64,000 nucleotides of DNA from Limosilactobacillus pulli (GTDB taxonomy: Bacteria; Bacillota; Bacilli; Lactobacillales; Lactobacillaceae). This document shows, in pieces, positions 16,269-25,176 of the stretch. Each line of letters opens with the position of its first letter. Within the stretch, counting starts at the first letter, position 1. The translations under genes and the position numbers were made by a program. The notes under the pieces are model-generated. The model ran no database searches, had not been told where the DNA came from, and saw only the letters and a list, made by a program, of their open reading frames with translations. The DNA lies in NCBI RefSeq assembly GCF_947381555.1, contig NZ_CANCWQ010000008.1:1-64000 (forward strand), written 5' to 3'.

Positions 16269-17948
16269 ATGGAGAATCAACATTTAAAACAATCAGTCTT
16301 AACGGCAGGGGTGATCGCTGGCGCGGCTGTTTTTGGAGGTGGCTGGCAGGAAGCCCATGCCGACACCGTCAACAATTCAACTGCGCAAATTATGACGGCT
16401 AATCCGAATACTACGGTTTCAACCACCGATGCGCAATGTACCGTTGCCAGCGCGCAGGCCGCCGTTTCTCAAGCTCAGCAAAGAGTCAATTCAGCTTCTG
16501 CCGCCGTGGTCTCGGCTTCAGCAGCTGTTAATTCGGCTTCAGCAGTTCAAAACAGCGCGGCCAGTGCGGCTAATGCCGCGCAGAGCAATTATGCTATTGC
16601 CAGTGCGGCAGCTCAATCACAAATGCCGTCCAGTGCTGAACAGGCAGCCACTTTAAACGGCAGTACGATTGACATCAAAAATGCCAATTTAAGCATGTTT
16701 GACAATTCATCATCTGATGCATCAGCCAATGTTAAGAATCAGATTGGCGAGGACAACGTTACCGAAAACTGGCATTTCAATCAAGCAACGCAGAAATACG
16801 AAATGGATCCTAGTCTCAAGGATGCCTTAACCGTTGTACCAACACTGGATGATGAAAGCATGACGCTTGATCCAACCAAACTTACGCTGGCTCAGCAAAG
16901 CGAGATCAACAATTATGTGGCCGCTTTGATCAATCAGATTCGGGCTAAATTTGGGCTGACTGCTTGGATTTACAACGATATGACGCTGGCCCAGGCATTA
17001 GATATCGTTAATTACGCCTATAATAACGAAAATTGGAACACTAGTGTTAAATTACAGGAAATCATTGCTCAAAACAAAGAAATTGAAGCCAAAAACAAAA
17101 CTGCCAAACCGGCTGAGCAGGAGCCGTTGATTGCTCTTAATAAAGCTCATAATCTTGATAAGATTTTTGATAACGTTGAATACCGGTATAATGGCACCAG
17201 CGATAAGGTTAAGGCTAGCTGGGAAAATATTGGCATAATTTCAGAAAAGAATCCCAATATTGCTTCCACGCTTATTAAGACCATGGGCGATTTAAAGCAG
17301 GCTACCACGGTCTCAATTTGGGACATGCTGTTTAACGATGCTCACTCGCAAAACAGTCATGCCAGAATGCTTTTGAGCACCAACACTGAATACGTTGGCG
17401 TTGCAATGGACAACTATGGAGTCTTACATATCTACGGACTGATTCCATCGGCACTACAAAAGGTCAACGAAACGCAGACGGCTTTAGCCAATGCCAATAA
17501 AGACGTTGAAACGCAAAAAGGAAACCTGAGCAATGCGGAGAAAGAATTAAACGATGCCGTCGATGCCTTGGACAAAGCGCAAGATGCCTTAGAGAAAGCC
17601 AATCTGCTGATGGCGATTGAAGCCGTTGCCAAGGATACGACCCAGACATCATCTTCGCAAGACGCCAATTCCAGCACCAAGACGTCAACCAGCAAGTCAC
17701 AAAAGCAGAATAGCCTTAAAGACGTTACGGTCAAGGCAACCAGTGAGCCAACAAAGGTCAGTCAGGCTAAGCACGGCAACAGCCAGCTTTTAAGCACCTC
17801 TAACGCCATTACGACTGCTGAGCCATCGATTCTGGAACGGCTCCTGCCACAGACCGGCAATCGCAATGGTTTTGGCATGACGATTCTGGGAATGCTGATG
17901 GGGATGCTGAGTTTTGGTTTCTTAGGTCTGCGCAAGCGCCGCTACTAA
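16269..17948 (+). CDS. LPQTG-anchored surface protein with CAP-like (SEC10/PgrA-type) domain
   Basis: Sortase substrate of 559 residues. A signal peptide (residues 1-31, cleavage near AHA/D) is followed by an Ala/Ser-rich coiled segment (about 58-115), then a globular part (about 120-400) with NNYVAALINQIRAKFGL and a CAP/SCP-like arrangement (SQNSHARMLLSTNTEYVGVAMDNYGVLHIYGL), a second Ala/Lys coiled coil (about 400-445), a Ser/Thr/Lys-rich wall-spanning stretch, and LPQTG at 526-530 with membrane helix and KRRY tail. This layout matches the SEC10/PgrA surface-exclusion family, linked to adhesion or conjugation interference. A single Cys near residue 57 is unusual in an exported coil. Monocistronic or followed by the HAD gene. 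Confidence 0.85.
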   Translation: MENQHLKQSVLTAGVIAGAAVFGGGWQEAHADTVNNSTAQIMTANPNTTVSTTDAQCTVASAQAAVSQAQQRVNSASAAVVSASAAVNSASAVQNSAASAANAAQSNYAIASAAAQSQMPSSAEQAATLNGSTIDIKNANLSMFDNSSSDASANVKNQIGEDNVTENWHFNQATQKYEMDPSLKDALTVVPTLDDESMTLDPTKLTLAQQSEINNYVAALINQIRAKFGLTAWIYNDMTLAQALDIVNYAYNNENWNTSVKLQEIIAQNKEIEAKNKTAKPAEQEPLIALNKAHNLDKIFDNVEYRYNGTSDKVKASWENIGIISEKNPNIASTLIKTMGDLKQATTVSIWDMLFNDAHSQNSHARMLLSTNTEYVGVAMDNYGVLHIYGLIPSALQKVNETQTALANANKDVETQKGNLSNAEKELNDAVDALDKAQDALEKANLLMAIEAVAKDTTQTSSSQDANSSTKTSTSKSQKQNSLKDVTVKATSEPTKVSQAKHGNSQLLSTSNAITTAEPSILERLLPQTGNRNGFGMTILGMLMGMLSFGFLGLRKRRY

Positions 17949-17994
17949 TCGGGATATTAAACTATTCTCAACCAAATTGGAAAAGGAGATCGTC

Positions 17995-18798
17995 ATGTAT
18001 CGCTATATCGCAACTGATGTCGATGGTACCATGCTTGACAATCAGCATCAGCTAAATTCCGTCGCTTTGAATATGACGTTAAGTAAGCTACAGCAGCAGA
18101 ACGTTTCTTGGGTCGTGGCTAGTGGTGACAGCTATCGATTTTTAAAGAAGTGTTTTGCGCCTTGTCCATTGATTGACACGTTTATCTCAATCAATGGCGC
18201 ACTGATCGTTAAACAGGGGAAGGTTGTTTTTGAAAAAACGCACTCCAAGTCGCAGGTCAATGAGCTGATCAAGGCTGTCAACGCATTGCCAGTCGCGCCT
18301 GACGTAATTTTGCTGACTGGTTGGAACCATACCTGGGGCACCAGGATTTCTGATCTAAAAGCCTGGCCGTTTGGCATCAATATCGATTTCGTTGATGATC
18401 TAAGTCAGGTTGAGGATAAGATCTATAATGTTAATCCCATCTGGTTGAACGATCAAGTCACGCCAGACCAGATCCGCGGTTTTGCGCAAGACATGATCAG
18501 ACGATATCCCGTTTATGCGACCTATAGCGGTTTTGGCTGTATGGATGTCTTACCATTAGGCGTTAATAAAGCTGCTGGATTAAAAGAGCTGATTATCAAT
18601 GACGATCATGATCGGCTAAAGAGTGTCGTAGCATTTGGCGATTCATCAAACGACCGTCAAATGCTGCAAGAAGCCGGTCTGGGCGTAGCCATGAAAAATG
18701 CCAGTCCTGATATTTTAAAGCTTGCCAACCGCGTCACCAGTTATGATAACGATCATGACGGCGTATTACGCGAAGTTCAGTCCATCTTCAATATATAG
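17995..18798 (+). CDS. Cof-type HAD hydrolase
   Basis: Sugar-phosphatase-like HAD enzyme of 267 residues with a type IIB cap. DVDGTMLD (near residues 8-15) provides the nucleophile and acid, SINGALI the motif II Ser/Asn region and VVAFGDSSNDRQML (near 215) the Mg2+-binding acidic motif, followed by GVAMKNA. Substrate is probably a phosphorylated sugar or flavin precursor; the family is promiscuous. AAAGGAG lies 7 bp before the ATG at 17995, so the upstream TTG at 17977 is rejected. It starts 46 bp after the LPQTG gene with no terminator between, so the two may share a transcript. Confidence 0.87.
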   Translation: MYRYIATDVDGTMLDNQHQLNSVALNMTLSKLQQQNVSWVVASGDSYRFLKKCFAPCPLIDTFISINGALIVKQGKVVFEKTHSKSQVNELIKAVNALPVAPDVILLTGWNHTWGTRISDLKAWPFGINIDFVDDLSQVEDKIYNVNPIWLNDQVTPDQIRGFAQDMIRRYPVYATYSGFGCMDVLPLGVNKAAGLKELIINDDHDRLKSVVAFGDSSNDRQMLQEAGLGVAMKNASPDILKLANRVTSYDNDHDGVLREVQSIFNI

Positions 18799-18810
18799 TG
18801 ATCACTAAAT

Positions 18811-18846
18811 CAAACAGGCCCAGCGTTGCTGCTGAGCCTGTTTTTC
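18811..18846. terminator. Terminator between HAD gene and aspartase remnant
   Basis: AAACAGGC/GCCTGTTT stem with inner CAGC/GCTG pairing and flanking A and T runs, usable in both directions. Confidence 0.8.
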
Positions 18847-18856
18847 ATTAAACAAC

Positions 18857-19510
18857 TTATTTAACAAAGAACGCGGTTGGCGCCAAGGCTTGATCCAATT
18901 CAGCCGTTGTTAGACGATCACCAACCAGTTCACGAACCGGACGCTGTTCTTTTAAGGCTTTTTTAACCAAATGACTGACGGTTTCATAACCTAAAAGCGG
19001 GGAAAGGGCAGTGGCGGCTTCCGCGGAAGATTCAACCATCTGCCGACAGCGTTCCACGTTTACGGTAATTCCAATCAAGCAGTTCTCGTTAAGCGTCTGC
19101 AAGGCACCATTTAACAAGCGGGCATCATCAAACAGATCAAAGAACATAACCGGCTCAAAGGCGTTGAGTTCCAACTGCCCAGCTTCAGCAGCCATAGTGA
19201 TGGTCGCGTCATGACCGATTACCTGGTAGGCAGTCTGGGTTACGAATTCAGGAATAACCGGGTTGACCTTACCTGGCATAATTGAAGAACCTGCTTGACG
19301 CTGTGGCAGGTTCAGTTCACCTAGACCGTTTTGCGGACCCGATCCCAGCAGACGCAGATCATTGCACATTTTAGAAAGATCAACGGCCAATGACTTGTAG
19401 GCACCTGAAAGCTGAACGTATTCATCAGTATTCTGCACGCCATCAATCAAATCATCGCAACCTTGCACTGGCAACAGCGTAGCGTTCTGCAGCTCCGCAA
19501 TTACGTTATT
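18857..19510 (-). pseudogene. Aspartate ammonia-lyase (aspartase/fumarase superfamily), 5'-truncated
   Basis: Only the C-terminal half of an aspartase-like enzyme remains. The superfamily signature GSSIMPGKVNP is present, as are LAVDLSKMCNDLRLLGSGPQNGL and MAAEAGQLELNAFEPV, which are closer to aspartase than to class II fumarase. A complete protein would need about 250 more N-terminal residues, including the substrate-binding regions; the frame is closed by TAA at 19511-19513 and the sequence beyond is unrelated. A TTG at 19474 could start a 205-residue fragment, but no active site could form. The truncation removes aspartate deamination downstream of the nearby asparaginase. Confidence 0.8.
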
Positions 19511-19565
19511 TTAACTATTAAGGGATTAATTATCTGATTTGAGAATTTTGATTAAACTAGACCAA

Positions 19566-19607
19566 TAAAAAACAGCGTTGTAAGACATAAGACAACACTG
19601 TTTTTTT
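19566..19607. terminator. Terminator downstream of the first DUF915 gene
   Basis: AAAACAG and CTGTTTT with inner GTTGT/ACAAC pairing, followed by seven Ts on the plus strand and six on the minus strand. Confidence 0.85.
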
Positions 19608-19613
19608 ATTGTA

Positions 19614-20465
19614 TTATTTTCCCCATAAGAAATTGATCAGCAGAGAATCAACCTGTGAGTTGCTGTGTAATTTGCTGTGCTGAGCCCGAGAACCTTTAAT
19701 TTCATGCTCGGTATACGATTGGGCAATTGGCGACACCAAGTAACGCAGCGATTTGGATGAGTTGTTGGGGACCGTGCCGTCAGAATGGGAGCCATCCTGC
19801 AGATTGCCATAGATATTTAAGATCTTGACGCCAGTTGGATACGTCGTTCGCAGCTTGGTCAGCTCACGATAGAAACGATTGGTCACGGTTGGCTTGCCAT
19901 CCGCAGCCAATTTTGACGATGCCTCGTCCTCGCCATTCAAGCCATTGAAGTGTCCGGCAATGTCAACCTGTTTTTGCAGTTTAGGCAGCTGTTTGCTGTG
20001 GGGATGATCCAAGAGGCAGTACATAATGTCCATATTGCCCATTGAATGACCAACCAGATTCATCTTTTTAAAACCCCATTTTTGCTTGGCCGCGCTCAAA
20101 ACATTGAAGGCCCACTGACCGTCAGTATGATAGTTGGTTTCCCGCGGGTTTTCATAGTTGACCTCAATAATCGGATTAATGGCGTTGGCCTTGATCTGAC
20201 CATGAAAAGTAACCTTGCCAGCGCGGTCGACATTTGCCCAGATAATCGTATTGGTCGCTCCAGCTCGTTTTGCCGTGTTAGCCATATGTTCTTCAGCATG
20301 GCGGCTGCTGCCATAACCATGAAAAAAGAAGGTTGGCGTCTTGGATTGAATAAACTGTTGAGCTGCCTGGGCTCGCTGCCACCAGAAAATTCCACTGCCA
20401 ATTATCGCCAATCCTAAAATCGCCAGCAGCAGCCACCGCCACTTTTTAAAAAGAAATCCGTGCAT
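19614..20465 (-). CDS. DUF915 alpha/beta hydrolase, membrane-anchored (intact nucleophile)
   Basis: Probably extracellular, tethered by an N-terminal hydrophobic helix (about residues 11-30) without an obvious cleavage site. The oxyanion region reads FFFHGYGSS (near 46-54), the nucleophile elbow GHSMGN has Ser141, and DGTVPNNSS plus the late AQHSKLHSN supply Asp and His candidates. DUF915 is widespread in Lactobacillaceae and resembles lipases and cell-surface esterases; substrate is unknown. The ATG at 20465 is chosen because TTGGGAGA, which includes an apparent upstream TTG start at 20480, is its ribosome site. A catalytically altered paralogue lies at 22218-23030. Confidence 0.82.
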   Translation of the reverse strand: MHGFLFKKWRWLLLAILGLAIIGSGIFWWQRAQAAQQFIQSKTPTFFFHGYGSSRHAEEHMANTAKRAGATNTIIWANVDRAGKVTFHGQIKANAINPIIEVNYENPRETNYHTDGQWAFNVLSAAKQKWGFKKMNLVGHSMGNMDIMYCLLDHPHSKQLPKLQKQVDIAGHFNGLNGEDEASSKLAADGKPTVTNRFYRELTKLRTTYPTGVKILNIYGNLQDGSHSDGTVPNNSSKSLRYLVSPIAQSYTEHEIKGSRAQHSKLHSNSQVDSLLINFLWGK

Positions 20466-20570
20466 TTTTAAGTCTCCCAATTTGAATTTCTTCTAGCATA
20501 GTGGTTTTTAGACACTAAGTAAAATATCTTTTACTGTTGATAGGATACAGATTTAAGCAAAAAAAGATGA

Positions 20571-21416
20571 TTATTGCTGTTCATAACCCTTGACAAAGCC
20601 AATCATCAGACCGCCTTGCTCGGCATAAAAAGTGCACAGTCCACGGCATTTGCCAATTACTACGCTAGCGTTGGGATACTCAGCCAACAGCAGCTGTCGG
20701 AACCGTTCGGCAGCCTCTTGATTTTGTACGTGATCGATTCTAACCGCGCCACCTTGATAGCCTTTTTGTTCCATCTGAGTAATCAAAGCCTGAAAGCATT
20801 TCTTTGGGCCACGTGCCTTGGTCAGCATTTTGAAGCTACCCTGATCAGCCGTACCGATCACGCGCAGATTCATCAAGTGCGCGACCTTAGCCAAGACGGG
20901 GCTGATTCGACCGTTTGCCGCCAGATTATCCAGTGAGCCCAGCGCAAAGATCAACTCAACTTGCGATCTAAATTCATTTAAGGACATCACGACCCGCTCA
21001 AATGACTGACCACTATTGATCAGCTCGGCCAGTTTTTCGGCCATCAAATGCATTGCCGGTCCAGCCGAAAGCGAGTCAAAAACATGAACCCTAGCACTAG
21101 GATGAGCTTCAAGATAAATTGCCGCGGCCTGCTGAGCGGTGTTATAGCTGCCCGACATTTTGCCAGTAATCGTCAAGACGTAGATTTCATCAGCATCTCC
21201 ATAGGCGGCCAGCCACTGGGCCAGATTAGGGCATGAAGAAGTAGCCGGCTGACTCGTTTGATGCAGAGCCGCTGTAAAAGCAGGCAGGTCAAGGGCTTCA
21301 TCATCAGACCAGATATGATCTTCAATTGTCAGGGTAAGCGGAACATTAACGCATGCAACGTTTTTGATTGATTTTTCCAGCAGATTGGCGCCGGAGTCAA
21401 CTACGATCTTTTTCAT
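20571..21416 (-). CDS. DegV family fatty-acid-binding protein
   Basis: Cytoplasmic two-domain protein of 281 residues that binds a fatty acid; FakB members of the family present fatty acids to the kinase FakA. Visible marks are VVDSGANL at the N-terminus, the TSCP-like QPATSSCPN (near 56-64), TITGKMSGSYNTAQ with the carboxylate-binding GS loop, and VFDSLSAGPAMHLM. The pattern fits FakB-like proteins. It is divergent from a DUF1836 regulator across a region with a 16-bp inverted repeat, a pairing seen often in lactobacilli and suggestive of local control. No DegV/FakA partner is next to it. Confidence 0.87.
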   Translation of the reverse strand: MKKIVVDSGANLLEKSIKNVACVNVPLTLTIEDHIWSDDEALDLPAFTAALHQTSQPATSSCPNLAQWLAAYGDADEIYVLTITGKMSGSYNTAQQAAAIYLEAHPSARVHVFDSLSAGPAMHLMAEKLAELINSGQSFERVVMSLNEFRSQVELIFALGSLDNLAANGRISPVLAKVAHLMNLRVIGTADQGSFKMLTKARGPKKCFQALITQMEQKGYQGGAVRIDHVQNQEAAERFRQLLLAEYPNASVVIGKCRGLCTFYAEQGGLMIGFVKGYEQQ

Positions 21417-21440
21417 TGATAGTTACCTCAATTACATTAC

Positions 21441-21510
21441 CGGTTTTTCAAAAACTCTTTACTTGAAGTTTAGTTGATTCAATTTTCAACGTCAAGTTTT
21501 TTAAAAACCG
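21441..21510. promoter_or_regulatory. Pair of inverted 16-bp palindromic boxes between degV and the DUF1836 regulator
   Basis: CGGTTTTTCAAAAACT at 21441-21456 and AGTTTTTTAAAAACCG at 21495-21510 are complementary at 15 of 16 positions, and each is itself nearly palindromic. A second smaller inverted pair, ACTTGA (21461-21466) and TCAAGT (21492-21497), lies inside. This has the look of two operator half-sites controlling both divergent genes, with the adjacent DUF1836 protein as natural candidate. A TATAAT at 21556-21561 is the likely -10 of the rightward gene. Confidence 0.6.
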
Positions 21511-21591
21511 TAAAAATAATTTTAGATACTATTAGTCCGAAATCCAATCCTGAGCTATAATGTTTTTGATTGAAATAAGAAGGGAATTCAC

Positions 21592-22128
21592 ATGACTGAT
21601 AAAGAACGACAATTGGCTGCCGATCTGGGTGATTTTAACATGCCACGCTACCAAGAGCTTCCCCAAGTCGGCCTTTACCTCAAACAGGCCGCTGACTATA
21701 TCAATCAGTGCCTGGCTCCTTTGGGGGATGTCACACTGACCAGCTCTATGATCAGTAATTACGTTAAGCATGGTTTGATCTCGCGGCCGCAAAAAAAGCT
21801 CTATCATCAAGATCAGCTGGCAGAATTAATGTTTATTGCCGTGGCTAAAAACGTCTTGCAACTGGACAACTTGAAACTGGCTATTCAAATCCAGCATCAA
21901 AGCTATGATACACAAACGGCTTACGACTATTTTTGTGAAGAATTAGAAAACGTAATCCGCTATGTGTTTGGACTGCAGGATCAATTAGCAGTCGTGGGCC
22001 ATGAAGATACCGAACAAAAGCACATGCTGCGTAATCTCATCATGACGGTGAGTCACAAGTCCTATCTTGATAAGTATTTTCAGATTCTTACAGTTGCCGA
22101 TTCAGCAACTAACCAAACCACTGACTAA
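21592..22128 (+). CDS. DUF1836 domain protein, probable transcription regulator
   Basis: Protein of 178 residues with a MerR-like winged-helix region: GLYLKQAADYINQCLAPLG and SSMISNYVKHGLISRPQKKLYHQDQLAELMFIAVAKNVL (residues about 28-90) have the order HTH, wing and following helix. The rest is helical and could bind an effector or dimerise. DUF1836 proteins are commonly divergent from degV genes in Firmicutes, as here, and may link fatty-acid handling to transcription. AGAAGGGAA lies properly before the ATG. The effector is unknown. Confidence 0.8.
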   Translation: MTDKERQLAADLGDFNMPRYQELPQVGLYLKQAADYINQCLAPLGDVTLTSSMISNYVKHGLISRPQKKLYHQDQLAELMFIAVAKNVLQLDNLKLAIQIQHQSYDTQTAYDYFCEELENVIRYVFGLQDQLAVVGHEDTEQKHMLRNLIMTVSHKSYLDKYFQILTVADSATNQTTD

Positions 22129-22176
22129 ATTATGGAATCTTGACCAAATACCACACTTTGCCTGAATATAATAATT

Positions 22177-22219
22177 AAAAAGCGCTGAATCAGCCCTTGA
22201 GACTTGATCCAACGCTTTT
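22177..22219. terminator. Bidirectional terminator between the DUF1836 and second DUF915 genes
   Basis: AAAAGCG/CGCTTTT arms continue into TGAATCA/TGGATCA pairing, with T-runs on both sides; the DUF915 stop codon lies in the stem edge. Confidence 0.8.
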
Positions 22220-23030
22220 ATTTATGCCATAAGAATTTAACGACGGCTTTTTGCACTTGCGGATTACGCGTCAATTGTTTATGACTGGCTGTCAGACCGT
22301 TGACTACTTGCTCTTGATAAGATTTGGCCCGTGGCGTGACTAAATATTTCAAAGCACGCGATGAATTATTGGCAACCATGCCATCTGAATAGTGCCCTTG
22401 ATTGCCATAAATATTTAAGACGCGGCTGGTTTGAGGATAGGCTTTTTTAAGGCTGAGCAGCTCATGATAGAGCATGTTCATATGATACGGCCGACCATTT
22501 TTAGCCAGCTTTGAGCCAGCATTAGGCTGAATATGCGTGCCGTTAAACGGTCCGGCAATTGCAACCTGTTTGACGAGGGTTGGCATTTGATTTGAACCAC
22601 CGTATTTTACCAGACAGTTCATTATTCCCATATTGCCAGTCCCAATGCCAACCAGGTTCATCGCTTTAAAATGCCACTTGGCTTGGGATTTTTTAATGAC
22701 CTGATATGACCAGGTCGCCGTTTTTTGATAATTACCTTCTTGTTTGGCAAACTTAACGGCCACGATGGGTACAGTACCTTGCTTTAACTGACCGCTTAAT
22801 TTGACTTTTCCTTGTTTGTTAACCCTGGCATGCAACACGCTGACTTTAACGTTGCTTTTTTGCGCAGCCGTGATCAGTGGCATTTCAGCTTGCAGACTGC
22901 CGGTCCGATCATGAAAGATAAACGTGGCTGGTTTAATGGCTGCTGAAGCCGAAAGACTAGTCAGCACCATCCCCAGTAAGATTCCCCAAATGACGCACCA
23001 CTTTTTCAGTCTTTTTTGATTGATCATCAT
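22218..23030 (-). CDS. DUF915 paralogue lacking the catalytic serine
   Basis: Secreted-type protein of about 271 residues with a convincing signal peptide (residues 1-30, cleavage after SASA). It aligns with the DUF915 protein at 19614-20465 over the full length (KAMNLVGIGTGNMGIMNCL against KKMNLVGHSMGNMDIMYCL; RVLNIYGN; DGMVANNSSRALKYLVTP; final FLWHK/FLWGK). The elbow GHSMGN has become GIGTGN, so the nucleophile position is Gly130, and the oxyanion loop HGYGSS has become HDRTGS. The Asp and late His remain. The fold is kept while ester hydrolysis should be impossible, pointing to a binding or decoy role. Start is one of two adjacent ATGs (23030 or 23027) behind GGGGG. Confidence 0.82.
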   Translation of the reverse strand: MMINQKRLKKWCVIWGILLGMVLTSLSASAAIKPATFIFHDRTGSLQAEMPLITAAQKSNVKVSVLHARVNKQGKVKLSGQLKQGTVPIVAVKFAKQEGNYQKTATWSYQVIKKSQAKWHFKAMNLVGIGTGNMGIMNCLVKYGGSNQMPTLVKQVAIAGPFNGTHIQPNAGSKLAKNGRPYHMNMLYHELLSLKKAYPQTSRVLNIYGNQGHYSDGMVANNSSRALKYLVTPRAKSYQEQVVNGLTASHKQLTRNPQVQKAVVKFLWHK

Positions 23031-23182
23031 CTCATAACCCCCATTATCAGATGACCCCATTATACGCGTTTCATTTTAGAACGGGGTAATTTGACTAAAC
23101 AACCTATTTACGTCTAGAATTTAGTTATCAATACCCAAACAATGAATCGCATGGCTTGATTATCGGAAAGGTGGGTGATGCA

Positions 23183-24064
23183 ATGCGCAAGCAGGCATCG
23201 GCAACAAGAGTGGGGCTGCTTGATCTGTTGATGATTACGATTGGCTGTGGAATCTATGCACTGGGCTTTGTTAAGATCAACATTGCCAATCGACTGGCAG
23301 AAGGTGGGGTTACTGGGATTTCGCTGATTATCTATCATCTTTTCCACGTCGACCCTTCAATTTCAACCCTTTGTATCAACATTCCACTGATTTTGGTCGG
23401 CTATCGGCTGCTGGGACGCCGCGCCTTAATTTATACAGTTTATGGAACGATCTGGCTTTCGATATGGATTTGGATCTGGCAGCGAGTCCCGTTTACCTTA
23501 AACATTCATCATGATCTCTTTATTTCCGGGGTGCTGGCCGGACTGATCGGTGGTTTTGGCTCCGGGATCGTTTATCGCTTTGATGGAACCACCGGTGGCT
23601 CAGACGTAGTAGCGCGAATGTTTGAAAGGCATCGTGGCGTTCCCATGGGTCGCTCGCTTTTGATATGTGATGCGATCGTTTTAACCGCGTCGCTTTCCTA
23701 TATTGACATTAGAAAGATGATGTACACGCTTTTAGCATCATATGTCTTTTCCAAGGTCGTCAACTTCACTCAAGTCGGCTCTTATCCAGCTCAAGGCTTT
23801 ATTATTATCTCCAGTCAAACTGAGGAGATCAGCAATCAGATCATGTGGCAATTAGAGCGCGGCGTGACGCTTTTAAACAGTGAAGGCGCGTATTCACATC
23901 GTCCAGGACAGGCCATCTATTGCGTTGTGGCCTCTGAAGAAGTCGTTACTCTAAAACGGTTAATCAACGAGATTGACCCACATGCCTTCATTACCACGTT
24001 TGACGTTGATAGCGTGGCAGGTGAGGGCTTTACTTACGATCTGCCAGATCAGTCACATAATTGA
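23183..24064 (+). CDS. YitT/DUF2179 membrane protein
   Basis: About 293 residues with five or six hydrophobic segments in the first 170 residues (LLDLLMITIGCGIYALGFV, GISLIIYHLF and others), the conserved GGVTGIS and FDGTTGGSDVVAR, and a C-terminal soluble DUF2179 domain (about 215-285) with GVTLLNSEGAYS. The family (YitT, YpjC, YqfU) is widespread in Firmicutes; no substrate is established. ATG at 23183 has AAAGGTGG 8 bp upstream; the earlier in-frame start has none. Divergent from the second DUF915 gene. Confidence 0.88.
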   Translation: MRKQASATRVGLLDLLMITIGCGIYALGFVKINIANRLAEGGVTGISLIIYHLFHVDPSISTLCINIPLILVGYRLLGRRALIYTVYGTIWLSIWIWIWQRVPFTLNIHHDLFISGVLAGLIGGFGSGIVYRFDGTTGGSDVVARMFERHRGVPMGRSLLICDAIVLTASLSYIDIRKMMYTLLASYVFSKVVNFTQVGSYPAQGFIIISSQTEEISNQIMWQLERGVTLLNSEGAYSHRPGQAIYCVVASEEVVTLKRLINEIDPHAFITTFDVDSVAGEGFTYDLPDQSHN

Positions 24065-24075
24065 AGATCGCTTAC

Positions 24076-24110
24076 AAAAGATGGGTACCAAAGCCTGTCT
24101 TTTTATTTTC
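24076..24110 (+). terminator. Terminator after the YitT gene
   Basis: AAAAGATGGG pairs with CCTGTCTTTT around a short loop, followed by a TTTTTATTTT run. Confidence 0.75.
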
Positions 24111-24210
24111 ACTTGATTGACAGCGCTTTTAAAATGACGGTGATGCCCGCACAGACAGCCGATTTTAGGTTATACTGAATTCAACAATATTTTTAAGAAG
24201 GCGCTTATTT

Positions 24211-25164
24211 ATGCAAACGATTAAAATCGGTCAAACCAATTGGGAAGCCGCAAACGTTGCCTTGGGCATCATGCGGATGGGAACTTTACCGGTCGAGGAC
24301 TGCACCAAGGCATTACTGGCAGCACACGAAGCAGGAATCAATTTCATCGATTCGGCTGATATTTATGGTCGTGATCCTAAACTGGGGCGTGGCTCATCTG
24401 AGATTCACTTTGGCCAAGCCTTAAAGCAAAGTGGCCTGAAGCGATCGGATTTCTTTATTCAGTCCAAAGGTGGCCTCTACGCTGATGAAACCGGTCAGAT
24501 CACGCGCTACGACTCATCCAAAAAGCATTTGATCAAGTCAGTGGATGGTATTTTACAACGGATGGGCATTGACTATCTGGACTCATTTTTGATTCACCGT
24601 CCGGATCCTTTGATGGAACCTGATCAGATTGCCGCCGCCTTTGATGAGCTGCAACAGGCCGGCAAGGTGCGTCACTTTGGCGTTTCCAACTTTAATCCCC
24701 AACAGATTGAACTTTTGCAGCAAGTTTGCAGCCAGCACCTGTTGATCGATCAGTTACAGTTTTCCATTATGCATACCGGGATGATCGACTTTGGTCTACA
24801 TACCAATATGACCGATCCGGCTTCGATCAGTCACGATGGTGGTCTCTTGGAATATCTACGTTGCAAGCACATGACGATTCAGACCTGGTCACCATTTCAA
24901 TATGGTACGTTTGCGGGAACCTTTATTGATAACGAAGAGTTTCATGAATTAAACGTGGTCTTAAAGCAGCTGGCTGATAAGTATCACGTTTCCAAAAATG
25001 CGATTGCGGTTGCCTGGATTCTCAGACATCCCGCTAAGATGCAGGTACTGCTGGGCACGATGAATCCACAGCATATTTTAGACAGTGCAAAAGGCAGTGA
25101 TGTTACTCTAACGGCTCAAGAATGGTACGATGTCTATCTGGCGGCCGGCAATACGCTGCCTTAA
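24211..25164 (+). CDS. Aldo/keto reductase (YdhF-like)
   Basis: NADPH-dependent carbonyl reductase of 317 residues with a TIM-barrel fold. Catalytic residues are visible as Asp and Tyr in FIDSADIYGRD (near 46-54), Lys in FFIQSKGG (near 86) and His in FLIHRPDP (near 128); GVSNFNPQQI and the C-terminal cofactor segment (VLLGTMNPQHI) complete the family. The substrate is not readable. The stop codon overlaps the ribosome site of the TetM-like GTPase 12 bp downstream, so the two are co-transcribed. A TATACT near 24172 is the likely -10. Confidence 0.87.
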   Translation: MQTIKIGQTNWEAANVALGIMRMGTLPVEDCTKALLAAHEAGINFIDSADIYGRDPKLGRGSSEIHFGQALKQSGLKRSDFFIQSKGGLYADETGQITRYDSSKKHLIKSVDGILQRMGIDYLDSFLIHRPDPLMEPDQIAAAFDELQQAGKVRHFGVSNFNPQQIELLQQVCSQHLLIDQLQFSIMHTGMIDFGLHTNMTDPASISHDGGLLEYLRCKHMTIQTWSPFQYGTFAGTFIDNEEFHELNVVLKQLADKYHVSKNAIAVAWILRHPAKMQVLLGTMNPQHILDSAKGSDVTLTAQEWYDVYLAAGNTLP

Positions 25165-25176
25165 AGGAGAATTGAA

